Shown here piece after piece: positions 37,352-49,080 of a stretch of DNA of 64,000 bases (the stretch's first letter is position 1; each line of letters starts with the position of its first letter). The position numbers were made by a program, and so were the translations under genes. The notes beneath the pieces were generated by a model that was not told the DNA's origin, did no database searches, and was given only the letters and a program-made list of their open reading frames with translations. The stretch comes from Caprimulgus europaeus (Eukaryota; Chordata; Aves; Caprimulgiformes; Caprimulgidae): positions 12,081,001 to 12,145,000 of the forward strand of contig OU015541.1 of the NCBI GenBank assembly GCA_907165065.1, given 5' to 3'.

Positions 37352-37475
37352 TTGTTATTATTCCCACTTTATAGAAAAAAAAAATAGAAGTGTCTATTTC
37401 AAAGTCTATTTCACAGAAAGTATGTGTCAGGGATGGGAAGTGAAGCCCAGTCTCCCAGCCCTCGTCATACCCTAA
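37352..37475 (+). mobile_element. MIR-like ancient SINE remnant
   Basis: Resembles the 3' half of a MIR-type SINE in plus orientation. It shows GTTATTATTCCCACTTTATA, then, after an A-run interruption, TGTCAGGGATGGGAAGTGAA and CCCAGTCTCCCAGCC. It is heavily decayed, and a decayed L2-type tail would look alike. Confidence 0.5.
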
Positions 37476-37906
37476 TTCCTGATCTCCTTCATCACGACCT
37501 AAGTAATTTGGGGATTTTTTTCCTTTGTTTCATTTTCTTCCTGTCCTCAGAATGTATTTAGGTTTTATTTTAAACCTTTTCCGTTCAACCCTTAAGGCTA
37601 GAAACATGATTTGAACCAGAAATACCCATGACTCCAGGATCTAACGCTCTCTGATAACTTCTCTCAATTCTTGCCAATGGGTTGCCACGCCTCGTTTGTA
37701 TCCCCTGACAATCTAAAACCGCTCCCACCACAGGTACTACACACACAGCTGAAAACCTGAGATTCAATTAAAACTACTTAAACATTTTAATAGTCCCACC
37801 AAGGCCAATTCAAATACGCAGCACATGCGATACTATCAGTGCTGAATTATATCCCCCAATAACATACTTCAGTTTGCTATTTTTTTTTTTAGTATGTATT
37901 TAGTTT

Positions 37907-38001
37907 ACTTTAACAGACCATACACGGGTGTGTATATAAATATATCCACTTTATATGAAGTGTGTGTAAATATATCCACTTTAACAGACCGTACACGGGT
38001 G
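37907..38001 (+). repeat. Imperfect local duplication, nested
   Basis: A 24-base word beginning ACTTTAACAGACC occurs at 37907-37930 and 37978-38001 with one mismatch. The 17-base word TAAATATATCCACTTTA occurs at 37937-37953 and 37967-37983. The two spacings are 71 and 30 bases, so this is a nested local duplication rather than a simple tandem array. It abuts the CR1 insertion that starts at 38070. Confidence 0.9.
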
Positions 38002-38069
38002 CTGCCAGGAACACTTTGACAGGTTATGGTTATTTTGGTGATATCATTAACTACACGGTGGCAAGGCTT

Positions 38070-38791
38070 CACAGAATCACAGAATGTCAGGGATTGGAAG
38101 GGACCTCGAAAGATCATCCAGTCCAATCCCCCTGCTGGAGCAGGAACACCCAGATGAGATCACACAGGAAGGCGTCCAGGCAGGTCTTGAATGTCTCCAG
38201 AGAAGGAGACTCCACACCCTCCCTGGGCAGCCTGTCCCAGGGCTCTGTTACCCTCACAGTAAGGAAGTTCCTTCTCAAATTTAAGCAGAACCTCCTATGT
38301 TCCAGCTCACACCCATTGCCCCTTGTCCTATCATTGGACACCACTGAGAAGAGCCTGGCCCCATCCTCCTGACACTCACCCTTCAAATATTTATAAACAT
38401 TAATAAGGTCCCTCCTCAGCCTCCTCTTCTCCAAGCTAAAGAGCCCCAGCTCCCTCAGCCTTTCTTCATAAGGGAGCTGCTCCACTCCCTTCATCATTTT
38501 GGTGGCTCTGTGCTGGCCTCTCTCAAGCAGCTCCCTGTCCTTCTTGAACTGTGGGGCCCAGGACCGGACACAGTTCTCCAGATGTGGCCTCACCAGGGCA
38601 GAGTAGAGGGGGAAAAGAACCTTCTTTGACCTGCTGGCCACGCTCTTTTTAATGCACCCCAGGATGCCATTGGCCTTCCTGGCCACAAGGACATACTGCT
38701 GGCACGGCCACCCTGCTGCCCACCAGCACACCCAGGTCCTTTTCCTCAGAGCTCCTCTCCAGCAGGTCACCCCTGACCTGTCTGGCTCAGG
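38070..38791 (-). mobile_element. CR1 LINE, 5'-truncated, with frameshifted ORF2 remnant
   Basis: About 720 bases of CR1 in minus orientation, beginning with the terminal repeat pair ACAGAATCACAGAATG and GGGATTGGAAGGGACCTCG on the plus strand. The minus frame 38114-38770 is open for 218 codons. Most of it reads as the ORF2 C-terminal region, with [35 protein letters not shown] and [15 protein letters not shown] in order. Roughly the first 25 codons are out of the usual CR1 register, which implies a small deletion near 38695-38705. The normal stop is also lost, so the frame runs into the 3' UTR. No endonuclease or RT catalytic core is present, so the copy is inactive. Confidence 0.95.
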
Positions 38792-39690
38792 GCCCTGATA
38801 CTGCTGAAGCTGAAGGGAACACGTGCCATTAGCACTTCCCAGAATGGCCCAAAACCTCAGTTGGGTGACATGGGAGCTGCTGCCCAGCTGCAGGGCTTCC
38901 CGTCAGTGAGACCTTGGCTACCTGCATCTACCTGTCCTCTTCATCCAGCCAGCCTTAGCAGAACAGTTTGCTTTCAGTCCTGTTCTACAGGTGCAGGTTC
39001 AGAGAGCTCCTACTCTTTCAGAAGTGCTTTTCCCTGTTCCCCTGTTTCCAACACTTCTCCTGCCTCCTGATTGCCCGTCAGGTCACACTCTGCAGCCCCA
39101 AACTTTACAAGATGTTTCCTGAATTTATATTATTTTTACCCTTTATGTTATATGAGCACAAGAAGCACCCTGAACTCCTGCTGATAATGCTGCCTTGGGT
39201 CAGGCCTTAGGCTGCCTCACCTGAGGTGGGAAGTGGCATTTCTCCACTTAAAAATCAAGGATTTCCCATTTAAAGGACCACTCTGAGTGCCACAACCACA
39301 TGGCAGGGAGATGGAAGTATGAGGAGAAGGAAGGAGAAATCCAGTGTTTGGAAGAGTGGCACTTTTGTCTGACTGTATAAATAAAGCAGGAGTTTATCAT
39401 AATTTATTTATAAAAACTATTTCTAATCTAATTCTTTGCATATTATCTAGGGGCAAGAGAGACAAGACCAAAAAATGGTTCTTTATCAGGAATTGCCACA
39501 TGGACTGGTTTTTGATTAAGATGCAAAACGCAGATTATAAATAGATTTATAAATAAATGATCAACTATGGCTGCTGCTTTATTCATCTATGAACTTGCAG
39601 CAAATCTGAAGGCTGAATTCTGATTAAATGAGAATGGCCACTAATGCTGGACTGGCTGGCTCAAAGGGACTGGTAGAGGGAAGTGAGAAT
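38792..39690. other. Unique sequence, no gene recognised
   Basis: Short chance frames only. The left end may still hold a few bases of the CR1. Confidence 0.4.
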
Positions 39691-39885
39691 GTATTTGCAT
39701 AGCACCTTTGATTCAGAAGAACTCCCAAGTGTTTTGCAGATTTAATGTCATATTTTAGGGGTCACTTCATCCATTACTGAAATACAGCCTCTGAGGAGGA
39801 CAAAGGATAACTTTCTGCATCTATTTCACCTTTCATCAAAGATCTCAAAGCACTTTGCACACTAATTAAGCCTCCTGTTGTACCT
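39691..39885 (+). mobile_element. MIR/L2-type ancient repeat remnant, two pieces
   Basis: Two segments carry the GCACTTT-type middle of old amniote SINE/LINE tails. One is GTATTTGCATAGCACCTTTG (39691-39710) with AAGTGTTTTGCAGATTTAAT. The other is TTTCACCTTTCATCAAAGAT with CTCAAAGCACTTTGCACACT, before AATTAAGCCTC near 39864. Order and orientation suggest plus strand. Whether they are one element or two is unclear. Confidence 0.5.
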
Positions 39886-41015
39886 ATGCAATCCACTCCT
39901 GCAAATTACTAAACTAATGCAACCTAAAGTACTAGAAATAAAACCAAGGAAAACTCACTGACTGTTCCTTGGTATAACTCCATTTCATTTCCAGATCACC
40001 AGGTTGAGGTCAGCTGGTACCTCAAAAACCTACTTACTTGAACAGCAGTACAAATCCTAAGTAATTACCTTCAGACAACTTAGAAGTTAGACCCATTGTG
40101 TCCAATATCAGACCAGCCCAAACTTCTCATCTAAGAGCACTGTAGCATCCCACCATAATCAAAACCTCAGCCCCAAAGTTGGCAGCTCTGACCTAAGAGC
40201 TTGCATTTCTTTTCACTGATCCATTCTGCTGTGGAGATGCACACATCCCTGGGAGACTGAAGTTCAACACCACCCTGGAGGCCAACTCTAAAGACACAAC
40301 AGTTTGCAGATGCAACAGTCTGCCCATTCCCATCTGGACCAAGTCTATTCTCCTGAGTCAGACTTGCCCATATCCACCCAACAGCAGGGCAGAGGAGAGC
40401 CATACATCCACTGAAAATGCCTGTGAGTTGATTCAGCCTCTTCCATTTACCTTGCCTTTTAAAAATAAGAAACTCAAAGCATTTTTTTTTTTCTCATATG
40501 GCAAAGCTGTCCTGCCAAGTCAGTTTTCACAGCTGAACACTTCCCGAGGTGCCAGTTCTGCAATTCAGGGCCTGGATGTGGTCCCCTGAGCATGATGGAT
40601 AGCTTTAAAATGAAGGCACTGCAAGAAGTACCAGCTGTCCAGGTGCTCATTGGATCAGCATGGCTGAACCAGCCCTCCTCCTCCCCTGCCTCCCTCCAAG
40701 GAAGGAGCAGGAGCTCATCCTGTGCAGGAGGAAGGTTTTGACAGCAGGAGAGACATGAGAGCCCCGCCGACATGAACAGGGGCAGAGCCACACACAGGTA
40801 ACACCTCACCTCACCCTGGTTTTACTATATCCAAAATTATTTGTTGTTACATGGCAAGTTTGGGTGAATCCATTTCCATCCCCTTTTTTTGACCACCTCC
40901 TTTCTGACTTCTTCATCCTAAAAAACAGTAGCTAGAATAAGAGGTAGAACAAATGCAAAATGAACTTATTTTCTCAGAATACACCAAGCCAAACTCCAAG
41001 CTCACCTTCCCTCCT
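39886..41015. other. Unique sequence, no gene recognised
   Basis: No gene or repeat family is recognised. A T run lies at 40481-40491. Confidence 0.4.
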
Positions 41016-41040
41016 ACACACACACACACACACACACACA
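41016..41040. repeat. (AC)n microsatellite
   Basis: A perfect AC dinucleotide repeat of about twelve and a half units. A perfect tract of this length is likely to vary between individuals. Confidence 0.97.
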
Positions 41041-41330
41041 TCATCCCAGTGCTCATTCCAGGTTTCCAGATGTCCCCAGAAAGGGATTTCATTCTGAACT
41101 ACTCTGTTAATTAACAGTTTCTCTTTTGAGTTCAGACTATGAAGACCATCTTTAAACACTCCTTGCACTACAGCAATGGAGCACGCTCCCACTGCACGGG
41201 GCTGGGGAGCAGCAGGAGCCCGCTTCAGCAATGGGCTCCTCTGTAGCACTGGCTGTTTGAGGAGCAGGTGTCTGGGCTGAAACTTAGCCATGCCATACAA
41301 GAAAGGCACCAGCATGGCTCCCTGCACATG

Positions 41331-41928
41331 GCATCCTGGGGTGTATTAGAAGGGGTGTGGTTAGTAGGTCAAGAGAGGTTCTCCTCCCTCTCTACTCTGC
41401 CCTGGTGAGGCCACATCTGGAATATTGTGTCCAGTTGTGGGCCCCACAGTTCAAGAAGGACAGGGAACTGCTGGAGAGAGTCCATCGAAGAGCCACCAAA
41501 ATGATGAAGGCAGTGGAGCATCTCCCTGATGAGGAAAGGCTCAGGGAGCTGGAGCTCTTTAGCTTGGAGAAGAGGAGGCTGAGGGGGGACCTTATTAATG
41601 TTTATAAATATTTGAAGGGTGAGTGTCAGGAGGATGGGGCCAGGCTCTTCTCAGTGGTGTCCAATGATAGGACAAGGGGCAATGGGTGTGAGCTGGAACA
41701 CAGGAGGTTCTGCTTAAATTTGAGAAGGAACTTCTTTACTGTGAGGGTGACAGAGCCCTGGGACAGGCTGCCCAGGGAGGGTGTGGAGTCTCCTTCTCTG
41801 GAGACATTCAAGACCCGCCTTGACACCTTCCTATGTGATCTCATGTAGGTGTTCCTGCTCCGGCAGGGGGATTGGACTGGATGATCTTTCGAGGTCCCTT
41901 CCAATCCCTGACATTCTGTGATTGTGCA
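41331..41928 (+). mobile_element. CR1 LINE, 5'-truncated, with intact ORF2 C-terminus
   Basis: About 600 bases of CR1 in plus orientation, from GGCATCCTGGGGTGTATTAG to the terminal TGACATTCTGTGATTG. The frame 41357-41848 is open for 163 codons and ends at the normal position after CDLM. It shows [55 protein letters not shown] and LETFKTRLD in order. This is the ORF2 part downstream of the reverse-transcriptase core, so the copy cannot move by itself. It belongs to the same subfamily as the copy at 38070 but points the other way. Confidence 0.96.
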
Positions 41929-42657
41929 GATACAACCCAACAGTTCTTCAAAGGAGAAGATTTGTCTCTATACAGGTTTTTGGTCCTACAGTGCTTTCCG
42001 TGAAAGCACAGGACATGCTCCAGGGGAAGCTGATTCTATAAGTGACATAGTTCAAACTCTATTTCATAGAAACCATATGCCAATACAGTCCTGCTTCCTC
42101 TCTCCACCCAGCAAATTAACAATGTGGACAGTCTATTGACTAAACAGAGCAAATTTTACCACAGCAATAAGAGTCTGTCCGGAGAGAGCATTACCACTCA
42201 CTGCCCAATGAGAAGAACGTTGAATACACGGAAATGCTTTTTGAATAAACACTTGATAACGCTCAATAAAACTGTAAGAGAGAGTTACTGCAGATTTACT
42301 ACCCAGGAAAGGAAAGCTCTTCACAGCACAGGCAAGAGCTTATTGCTTCTTACTTACTGCTGATAAATGTAAGAGCTTCACAGTTCCACGTAGCAACTTA
42401 GCAGGAAAATAAAGTGGGCACCTTATAATGGGCCCAGAGAGACAGAGGAGAACCACAAGTTTGCACAGTGACTGCAAGTTGCAAGTGCTTAGTCCAAGCC
42501 ATGTGGCATTTACTAAGGGGTACGTCATTGCTTTGGTAAGCAATCTCCACTGAGCAGCAGCACACCCATTGCTGGTATGCTGTGGGGTCGTATCCCAGCA
42601 TGCTGCCCAGTAACTGCTGGTGTGCTCAGGCCATGCAGTTGCAGAGTGGAGCTTGGG
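41929..42657. other. Unique sequence between two CR1 copies, no gene recognised
   Basis: Chance-length frames only, the longest about 79 codons. No feature I can support. Confidence 0.4.
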
Positions 42658-42900
42658 TGGGATTTAGGAAGAAATTATTTACTTGGGAAGAAATTCTTTC
42701 CTGTGAGGGTGGTGAGACACTGGCCCAGGTTGCCCAAGGAAGTTGTGGCTGCTCCTCCCTGGAAGTGTTGCAGGCCAGGTTGGATGAGGTTTTGAGCAAC
42801 CTAGTCTAGTGGAAGGTGTCCCTGCTGATGGCAGGGGGGTTGGAACTGGATGAGTTTTAAGGTCCCTTCCAACCCAAACCCTTCTATGATTCCGTGATTG
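42658..42900 (+). mobile_element. CR1 LINE 3' end
   Basis: About 240 bases of CR1 in plus orientation. It has the translated end of ORF2 in pieces (a FPVRVVRHWPRLPKE-like reading near 42696-42740), then GGGGGGTTGGAACTGGATGA. It ends with CCCTTCCAACCCAAACCC before a TTCTATGATTCCGTGATT terminus. The coding part is frameshifted between two plus frames, so it is dead. Its 3' end type matches the copies at 6678 and 35047. Confidence 0.94.
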
Positions 42901-44045
42901 CTGCCCTTTGGCTTCTGTACATCCCAGTTTTTCCACAGAAAGCACAGTTGTGATGCACCTCTGTGATGGTGAGACCTCTCCCTGATGCCTCACATGTAGA
43001 AAAGCAGCATTAAGAAAAGAGCCAGGTGATCAGCCTCACTGCCTCTCAGATGTGATGATGCTCAGGCAGTAGTTGAGTTTTCTGAAGAAGTGGGATTGGC
43101 GAGGAGGAAGGAACTGGTTGGCTGTATTGACACCACTCCAGGTTTCCCATTCTTAATTCCCCCTTCCTGCAGGAGCACAATGGGGTTATTTACCACCCCA
43201 GGGAGGGTACAGCAGCTCATTTGTTCTGTAAATGAACATTGACATAAAGGTCTTGCCCTTGCTGATGAGCATTGATGTGTTGTTTTCTGTATTCACAGTT
43301 CTTGGTGATAGGGAAGTATTTACAGGGTAGTTCTGTTTTCCTCCCTAAGAAGTCTAGTGGGGAACAGCCCAGTGCTCAAAAAAATAAACTCATTATTAAT
43401 TCCCTTACCACCTTTATCACTTGAACACATTTCCTCCCTGGTAACCCTGGAGCTGGTGCCTTACCTTCTCAGGAACACCCAGGGAACCCCTGCGAGCCAC
43501 GCCACCGCTGTACCCCCACGCATGGCAGCAGATGTATTCCCATGCTCCACTTCCAGTTCTTCTTTTCCAAGAAAGAATCAATGAATACCACCAGCCAAGG
43601 GTAGTCTCCAAGGTCCAGACACTTGTGTATAGCAGAACTTAACTGTCCTCTTCAGCTGATGGCAGCTCTTCCCGTGGCATGGCTGATAACGGCTGATGGC
43701 TGGTTTATTTTCGCAGCAGCTGGTGCACTCTGGTATTGAGTGAGCCAGCAAACTGTACTTTGGAGACCTCTCCTCCTCATGCTATTAATGCTGTAGCAAG
43801 CAATCTTTGGGGTAATGGAGGAGGGCAATCAAAGAGAATTTTCCTCTAGGCACTCACTATTATTTCCTGTCCAAAGTATAATATTAAATGTGATCTACAA
43901 TTGTAGTAATTTAAGGGATAATGTGCTATTTTATATATTATTGGACCCCTCACACAAGTAAGTGGAGTTATCTACTCACTGCTGTTCCTACTGCTTTCTG
44001 AATGTAAAAATGTGATAAATATCTCTGAAAGACAAAAGACCTTAA
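42901..44045. other. Unique sequence, no gene recognised
   Basis: No gene or repeat family is recognised in this interval. Confidence 0.4.
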
Positions 44046-44102
44046 AATCATTGAATAGTTTGGGTTGGAAGGGACCTTTAAAGGTCATCTAGTCCAACCC
44101 CT
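44046..44102 (-). mobile_element. CR1 LINE 3'-terminal fragment
   Basis: About 57 bases of a CR1 end in minus orientation. The plus strand reads ATCATTGAATAGTTTGGG, then TTGGAAGGGACCTTTAAAGG, then CATCTAGTCCAACCCC. It is yet another terminal variant (TTTAAAGGTCATC) and is non-coding. Confidence 0.9.
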
Positions 44103-46530
44103 CAAGTTTAAACCATTTAAAATGACACTACACTATTCCTATAGACAAAAGGTGTATTATTGCCCAAATGAAGGTGCATCAACACCTTCAAATCTTTCCT
44201 CCTTTAAGCCTTAATCACTTTGCATGGCAGAGATGGAGCCCTAATGGTTTTCTGTGTGGGGAAACTGAGGCAAAGATGAGGGAAAGACAGTGGGTTAGTG
44301 ACATTGTAGGACAGAAGCAACTTCCCTGAGTGAAGGTGGATGCAGACTTAGGAAGCTAATGCTCTGGCAGCTTTCCAGTGTCAGGATGCAAAGAAGAGAA
44401 AAGAAGATCATTCTAACCCAAAACATCGCTGAAAGAATACAAAATACTGAGTTAGTAGTGAGGACACTGCTGCTGGATTGTCCAGATTTCCTGGTGACTT
44501 TTTTCTTCTTCTAAAACAATGGGACAAACTCTGCCTATCTCTAACGTTAGAGACTGATCAGCATTGGAGCTACTAAACCTCCACCCCTTTAGCAAGCTGC
44601 ATTTGGGAAAATACTTTCAAAATATGGGTCCAAGTTTGTGTAAAAAATGGGAATACTTACATGTAGCCACTTGCACCTTCCTAGCAGGCTTCTGCAGCTG
44701 GTCACACTAATCTAGTCAGCAAGGAGTGTATAAATTGGATACCAAGCTGGTGTGCAATCAGACTGTGCATGTGATAAAGCACATGCTTTTATACCATCTC
44801 CTGAATCAGTAAATAAAAACCAGTAAAAGACTAGTCTGTATCTCTAATATCAGATAAATTATCTGAGATTTGAAAACAGGAACTACCAAGACACAAAACT
44901 GACAGAAAAGCAAAGGCTGTTGGAGAAAGATCTTTCCATACTGACATTTAAGCTGGAATTGGTTAAGAAGGAGGAATAAAAACTACACAAGATACAACCC
45001 TTCTATTTTCATAAACAAAAAATGCTTCCTGTGCAACACTTTCAATTAATAATGGGGAGTTCCTGCCACCAATTTTAAATCTTTTTATGAATGCTGAATG
45101 TGGTTCATATCTTTTCTTTCACTTCATCAAATGCAATGAAATGAACACTGTAAAACCATCCTGACTCTTGGCCTTTTTTTTTTCCCCCCATGCACAATGA
45201 TATCCAAATGTCTCAATTTTTTTTTTAATGCTCCATTTCTCTTAATGGCAAATGAAGTTTCAAAATGCAGAGGAAGTTTTGAAAAGGTATTGGTGGAACA
45301 ACAAATTGGAAAATAAAGGGAGAGAGAAAAATGAAGTAATACTTGCACAACATTATTTAAGTTGCAGGGAGAAATATTGGGAATAAGAAGAGAGAAAGCT
45401 TGCAAACTCTTACAGAAAATACTTCTGCTGTTTCACAGGATTCTCCTTAGAAGAGCAATGGAAAAAAAAATAATGGAGATTTATCAAAATTTTGACTTCT
45501 AGAAATACAAATATTTTTTTGCAACTTGAAAAAAATCTAATTTAAAATGTTTTAAATCAAAAGTTTGTTAGGATCTGCATTTTTAAGTTACTTCTGCAGC
45601 AAAGTTTGTTTCAGTTTGACTAAAGCAGCAAAAGTTACAGTGGACTTTGACTCAGCCTTGTGCTGCAAGTCAGTCATTTTGTTATCTATTTATTGACCCT
45701 TCTTGATTCTATCATGCTCCCTCAAATGACACCACATCTCTACCACATTCAATCATTTCTTTATCCATGTTGCAAAAGATGCAATTTACACTGAGAAAGT
45801 TTTTATTTCTCATGATTTTTAATGAGAAAGATTTATCCTAAAAAAGTTACACAAAAACAAGCACACACGGACAGGCTCTGCACTCAAGGCAGTATTGTTC
45901 TCTACAAGGGAACAATAACACTGTGTGTTTTTTGTTTTCCCCCCAGAAAAGTTGCATTGGATGATGCTGTATTTGGAAGCACACAGATATTTGCTGTTAG
46001 TGCCACTCAGTGAATACTGCAGCTACACAGAGCAAGATATTTTTTAGTGTAGTTGTTGAGTAAATAAATTACTCAAACCAGGGCTATCCATGCTTGCCTG
46101 CAGTAGAAGGGGAACATGTTCTAGTAAGGTGGGTTCTCCAGCACAGCTCCTGAGCCCGTGCATGATACCTTGGTGAAAAGTGTGCTGTCTGTGGGCAAGA
46201 GACAGAAAACACCAGTGCAGTAAAGACATCCCTGAAAGGAAATAATGAAGGAAGCTGAGATTGAAGGTGATCCTTCAATCCCAGCTAAGTCTAGGGAATG
46301 CAACCTCCAGATCTCTGTATGAAGTTCCCAGAGTTGAGAGCAATCACAGAAATTGCCATAATGCTTCTAGAAAGTAGATTAACATGCAACATGTATTTCA
46401 GGAACACATGTCTACCCCAGTGCTTACTGAACTCTTATATTTATACAGTATCATGGACAAGATTCAGGGCATCCCTTCCCTGCAGGACAGACAATTTCAG
46501 CTGCTCAAAGACACAGAACAAGGGAAAAGA
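44103..46530. other. Unique AT-rich sequence with a weak MIR-like word
   Basis: GGGGAAACTGAGGCAAAGAT at 44259-44278 is typical of MIR-type repeats in plus orientation, but the flanks do not extend the match clearly. T runs lie at 45174-45182 and 45218-45227. No gene is recognised. Confidence 0.4.
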
Positions 46531-46652
46531 GCAATAATTATTCTCAATGTATAGGTTGGGCAGTGAGGAAGAGATTCAGTCTCATGGGCAAGGTCAATCA
46601 GGAAGTCAGTGGCAAAGCTGGGAGTAGACTTCCAATTCACAGGTTCCAGTGT
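46531..46652 (+). mobile_element. MIR-like ancient SINE remnant
   Basis: Plus-oriented MIR-type core and tail. It shows AATAATTATTCTCAATGTAT, then GGGCAAGGTCAATCAGGAAG, TCAGTGGCAAAGCTGGGAGT and AGACTTCCAATTCACAGG. The sequence of landmarks (ATTATT, then CAAGGTCA, then GTGGCAAAGCTGGGA) follows the MIR order. Confidence 0.65.
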
Positions 46653-48900
46653 AAGTGTTCATTCCAAATCTCTATTTTAGGATCACATAAAGATATAATT
46701 TGCTGTCAATTTGTTCTTCATTACTGTAGTTCCTGCTCAAAATTACTGGGTGCTATGAAACTCAAGGTCAAACAATACAATAGCAATCATGGGATGTTAT
46801 AAGGTCCCATCTCACAAAGACTATTGAAAATTCAGCCCCACTGATTCTAGGACTAGGGGAAAAAAAAATCGCATCTTTAGGAATCATTTTGAGCTGTCAC
46901 AGTGCACCAAGGTGGCTTTTTCCCTTCACAGCTTGTGTACAGCAGTTCAGCTCTTTCTGTTTTCCCTACCAGCTGCTCTATGAACACTACCCCTGTCAGC
47001 GGGAAGTTACAGAAAAATGAATGAAGACTGATGATTAACGAAGAAAGAGGGTGAATATTAATCATGGAGTCAACACTGGATGGGAACACTGATGGAATAG
47101 TGGTCCCACTGGAAGTTGTTAGGAGTTGATTTTTACGCCCCAGGGCAGTAGTTTTAAACCAGGACTTATGATGGAAGAGAGGTTGCTTGTAATGTTTTAA
47201 ACATTTGTAATGTTTTAAACAGGCCATTGTGGAAAACACACCTTCTCCCTCCCCTCCTCCTGCCCCAACTCCATCCTGTGTTGTGCTGAGTTGAGAGCAT
47301 AGCCCAGGTCAATTGTGCACCCTACATTTCATCAAAACACTCAAAGCTAAAGATCAAACCTCTAAAAAGAAGTAAAACAGGACCAGGACATCTCCATTTT
47401 TCCTTGCTGAACTGCAAGGGAGCCCTCACCACCCAAGGCTACTCATGTTAAGTAAAGAAATATTGGTGGTGTTAGTTCTAAGCAACTTTTCCATTGTTCA
47501 GCACACTCATGTTCCACCAGGAGAGTCTGAGACAATACACTTCCATAGCTAAGTAAATCAGGTTTGAATTTTGTCTATTTGCAACCTGATCCAAACCTCT
47601 TTGAAGGCCATAGGAGTCACAGCTACTACAGGAGTCACTACTTCTACACAGTGTAGTCCAGCTCTCCTAACCTTGGCTGGAATTTCCTGTATCTCACAAA
47701 TTAACATGTGTCCTTGCAATCAATACTGTATATGAAGTGCACAGCTGATGCTCTTTGTCTTTGATATGACACAAAATCATTCATTCTAGCAGACCATTCA
47801 TTTTTCTGCTGAGAAAAACCTTGCAGATGCTGCCTTCAGGCAAGAGTCCTCCACATCCTAGAACCAACCACTAGAATCCTGAAAGTAACAGACATATGAA
47901 ACACTGCAGATGCTACAGATTTACTGCACACATCAATTTGAACTGGACAGTCCCAGAAAGCTTTACAAAGTCACTCAAATATGGCTGCAGGCTGACACCA
48001 AAGTTAACATGAGTTGGATGCACACCAACATCCAGCTCTTCCAACAGTCCCATCACACAAAATGGGGTTTTGCACATATTCTATGATTTTTGCTGCAGTA
48101 TTTTCAAAGTTGTTAGGGTATTTTTTGGGGGGAGGAGGAGGAGATGACAAAGAAAGAAGAGGTATATTCAGAGCTGGTATCAATTGCTGTAATTCTGTTG
48201 AGGTCAGTATACTTACAAAGTTTCTCAGTGAAAGCTTTTTGGTGCTCCATAATCTAAGCCCTACCAGTACCCCTAAAGGATGCAGAATCACTGCACATGG
48301 CTTCTTTCATGAACCTTACTCTACAAATTAATCCATACCATAGCTCATAACATCCCTGCTTGGCTACACATCAGTAGTCATAGATATAGGCAAGATTATT
48401 TTTCTAAATAAATATAAATACAGCTAAAATACAAACAGCTTTCATACTTGCAGCAAAAGGTTAGCAGACAAATGCAGAAGCACGATGGGATGGGTTATGC
48501 ATGTGTTTTTCTGCAGATTTAGGGTGAGGTCTCTTGTCTTTTAGCAATAATTGATTTCCCAAAAATGAAGTGTGGCTGCTCATGGGATGCAGCGTGGCTA
48601 CCCCTCCACCTGTGCATCCCACAATATGAAGGTAAAAAGCAATTTCAGCTAGAATGAAGACTGAAGTGGGCCACGGTGCAACAAGTTACAAAGAATGCCA
48701 GAGTCACAAAAAAGAAAGTTTCCCAAGTGCACTGAGGCCAGAAGAAGCTGAAGAGCAGAAGTCATTCAATCCTCAGTGCTGCATTTTATCCAGAACATTG
48801 GGCCTTTAACAGCCCAGAAACCTGCAGGTGCATTTTCGTAGTTAGTTAATGCTGTTCCACAGGCCAGTGATTTGCAGATATGCAGGTTATTTGCTTGGGA
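46653..48900. other. Unique sequence with a small tandem duplication, no gene
   Basis: An 18-base unit, TTGTAATGTTTTAAACAT, is present almost twice in tandem at 47187-47221. A GGGGGGAGGAGGAGGAG purine run lies near 48126-48142. Otherwise there are only short chance frames. Confidence 0.45.
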
Positions 48901-49080
48901 GAAGCCTGTCACTGTGCATGGACCCTGCTCCTTTTTTTGCCTTTCAGCTCACTGACAAACTCACAGGACTCTCTGCTCGCTTGCACAGAAGCTGCTCGTA
49001 GAGAGCGAGCAGTACATGAAGCAGCAAACACAGAGGGGATGGCTCAGGCAGCCTTTATTCCAACACTCTTGCAAAACTAG
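48901..49080 (+). other. Weak exon-like segment, unrecognised
   Basis: CCTTTTTTTGCCTTTCAG ending at 48947 is a good splice-acceptor match. One frame stays open for about 44 codons after it and ends at TAG at 49078. No protein family is recognised. A 9-bp inverted repeat, CTGCTCGCT (48973-48981) and AGCGAGCAG (49004-49012), lies inside. The segment could equally be part of an enhancer. Confidence 0.15.

Noticed and set aside
41357..41848. Functional protein-coding gene of 163 codons
   Set aside because: It is the CR1 ORF2 C-terminus in a 5'-truncated retrotransposon, not a host gene.
44256..44360. MIR remnant at GGGGAAACTGAGGCAAAG
   Set aside because: The core word is good but the flanks do not follow the MIR order, so it was noted only inside the surrounding stretch.
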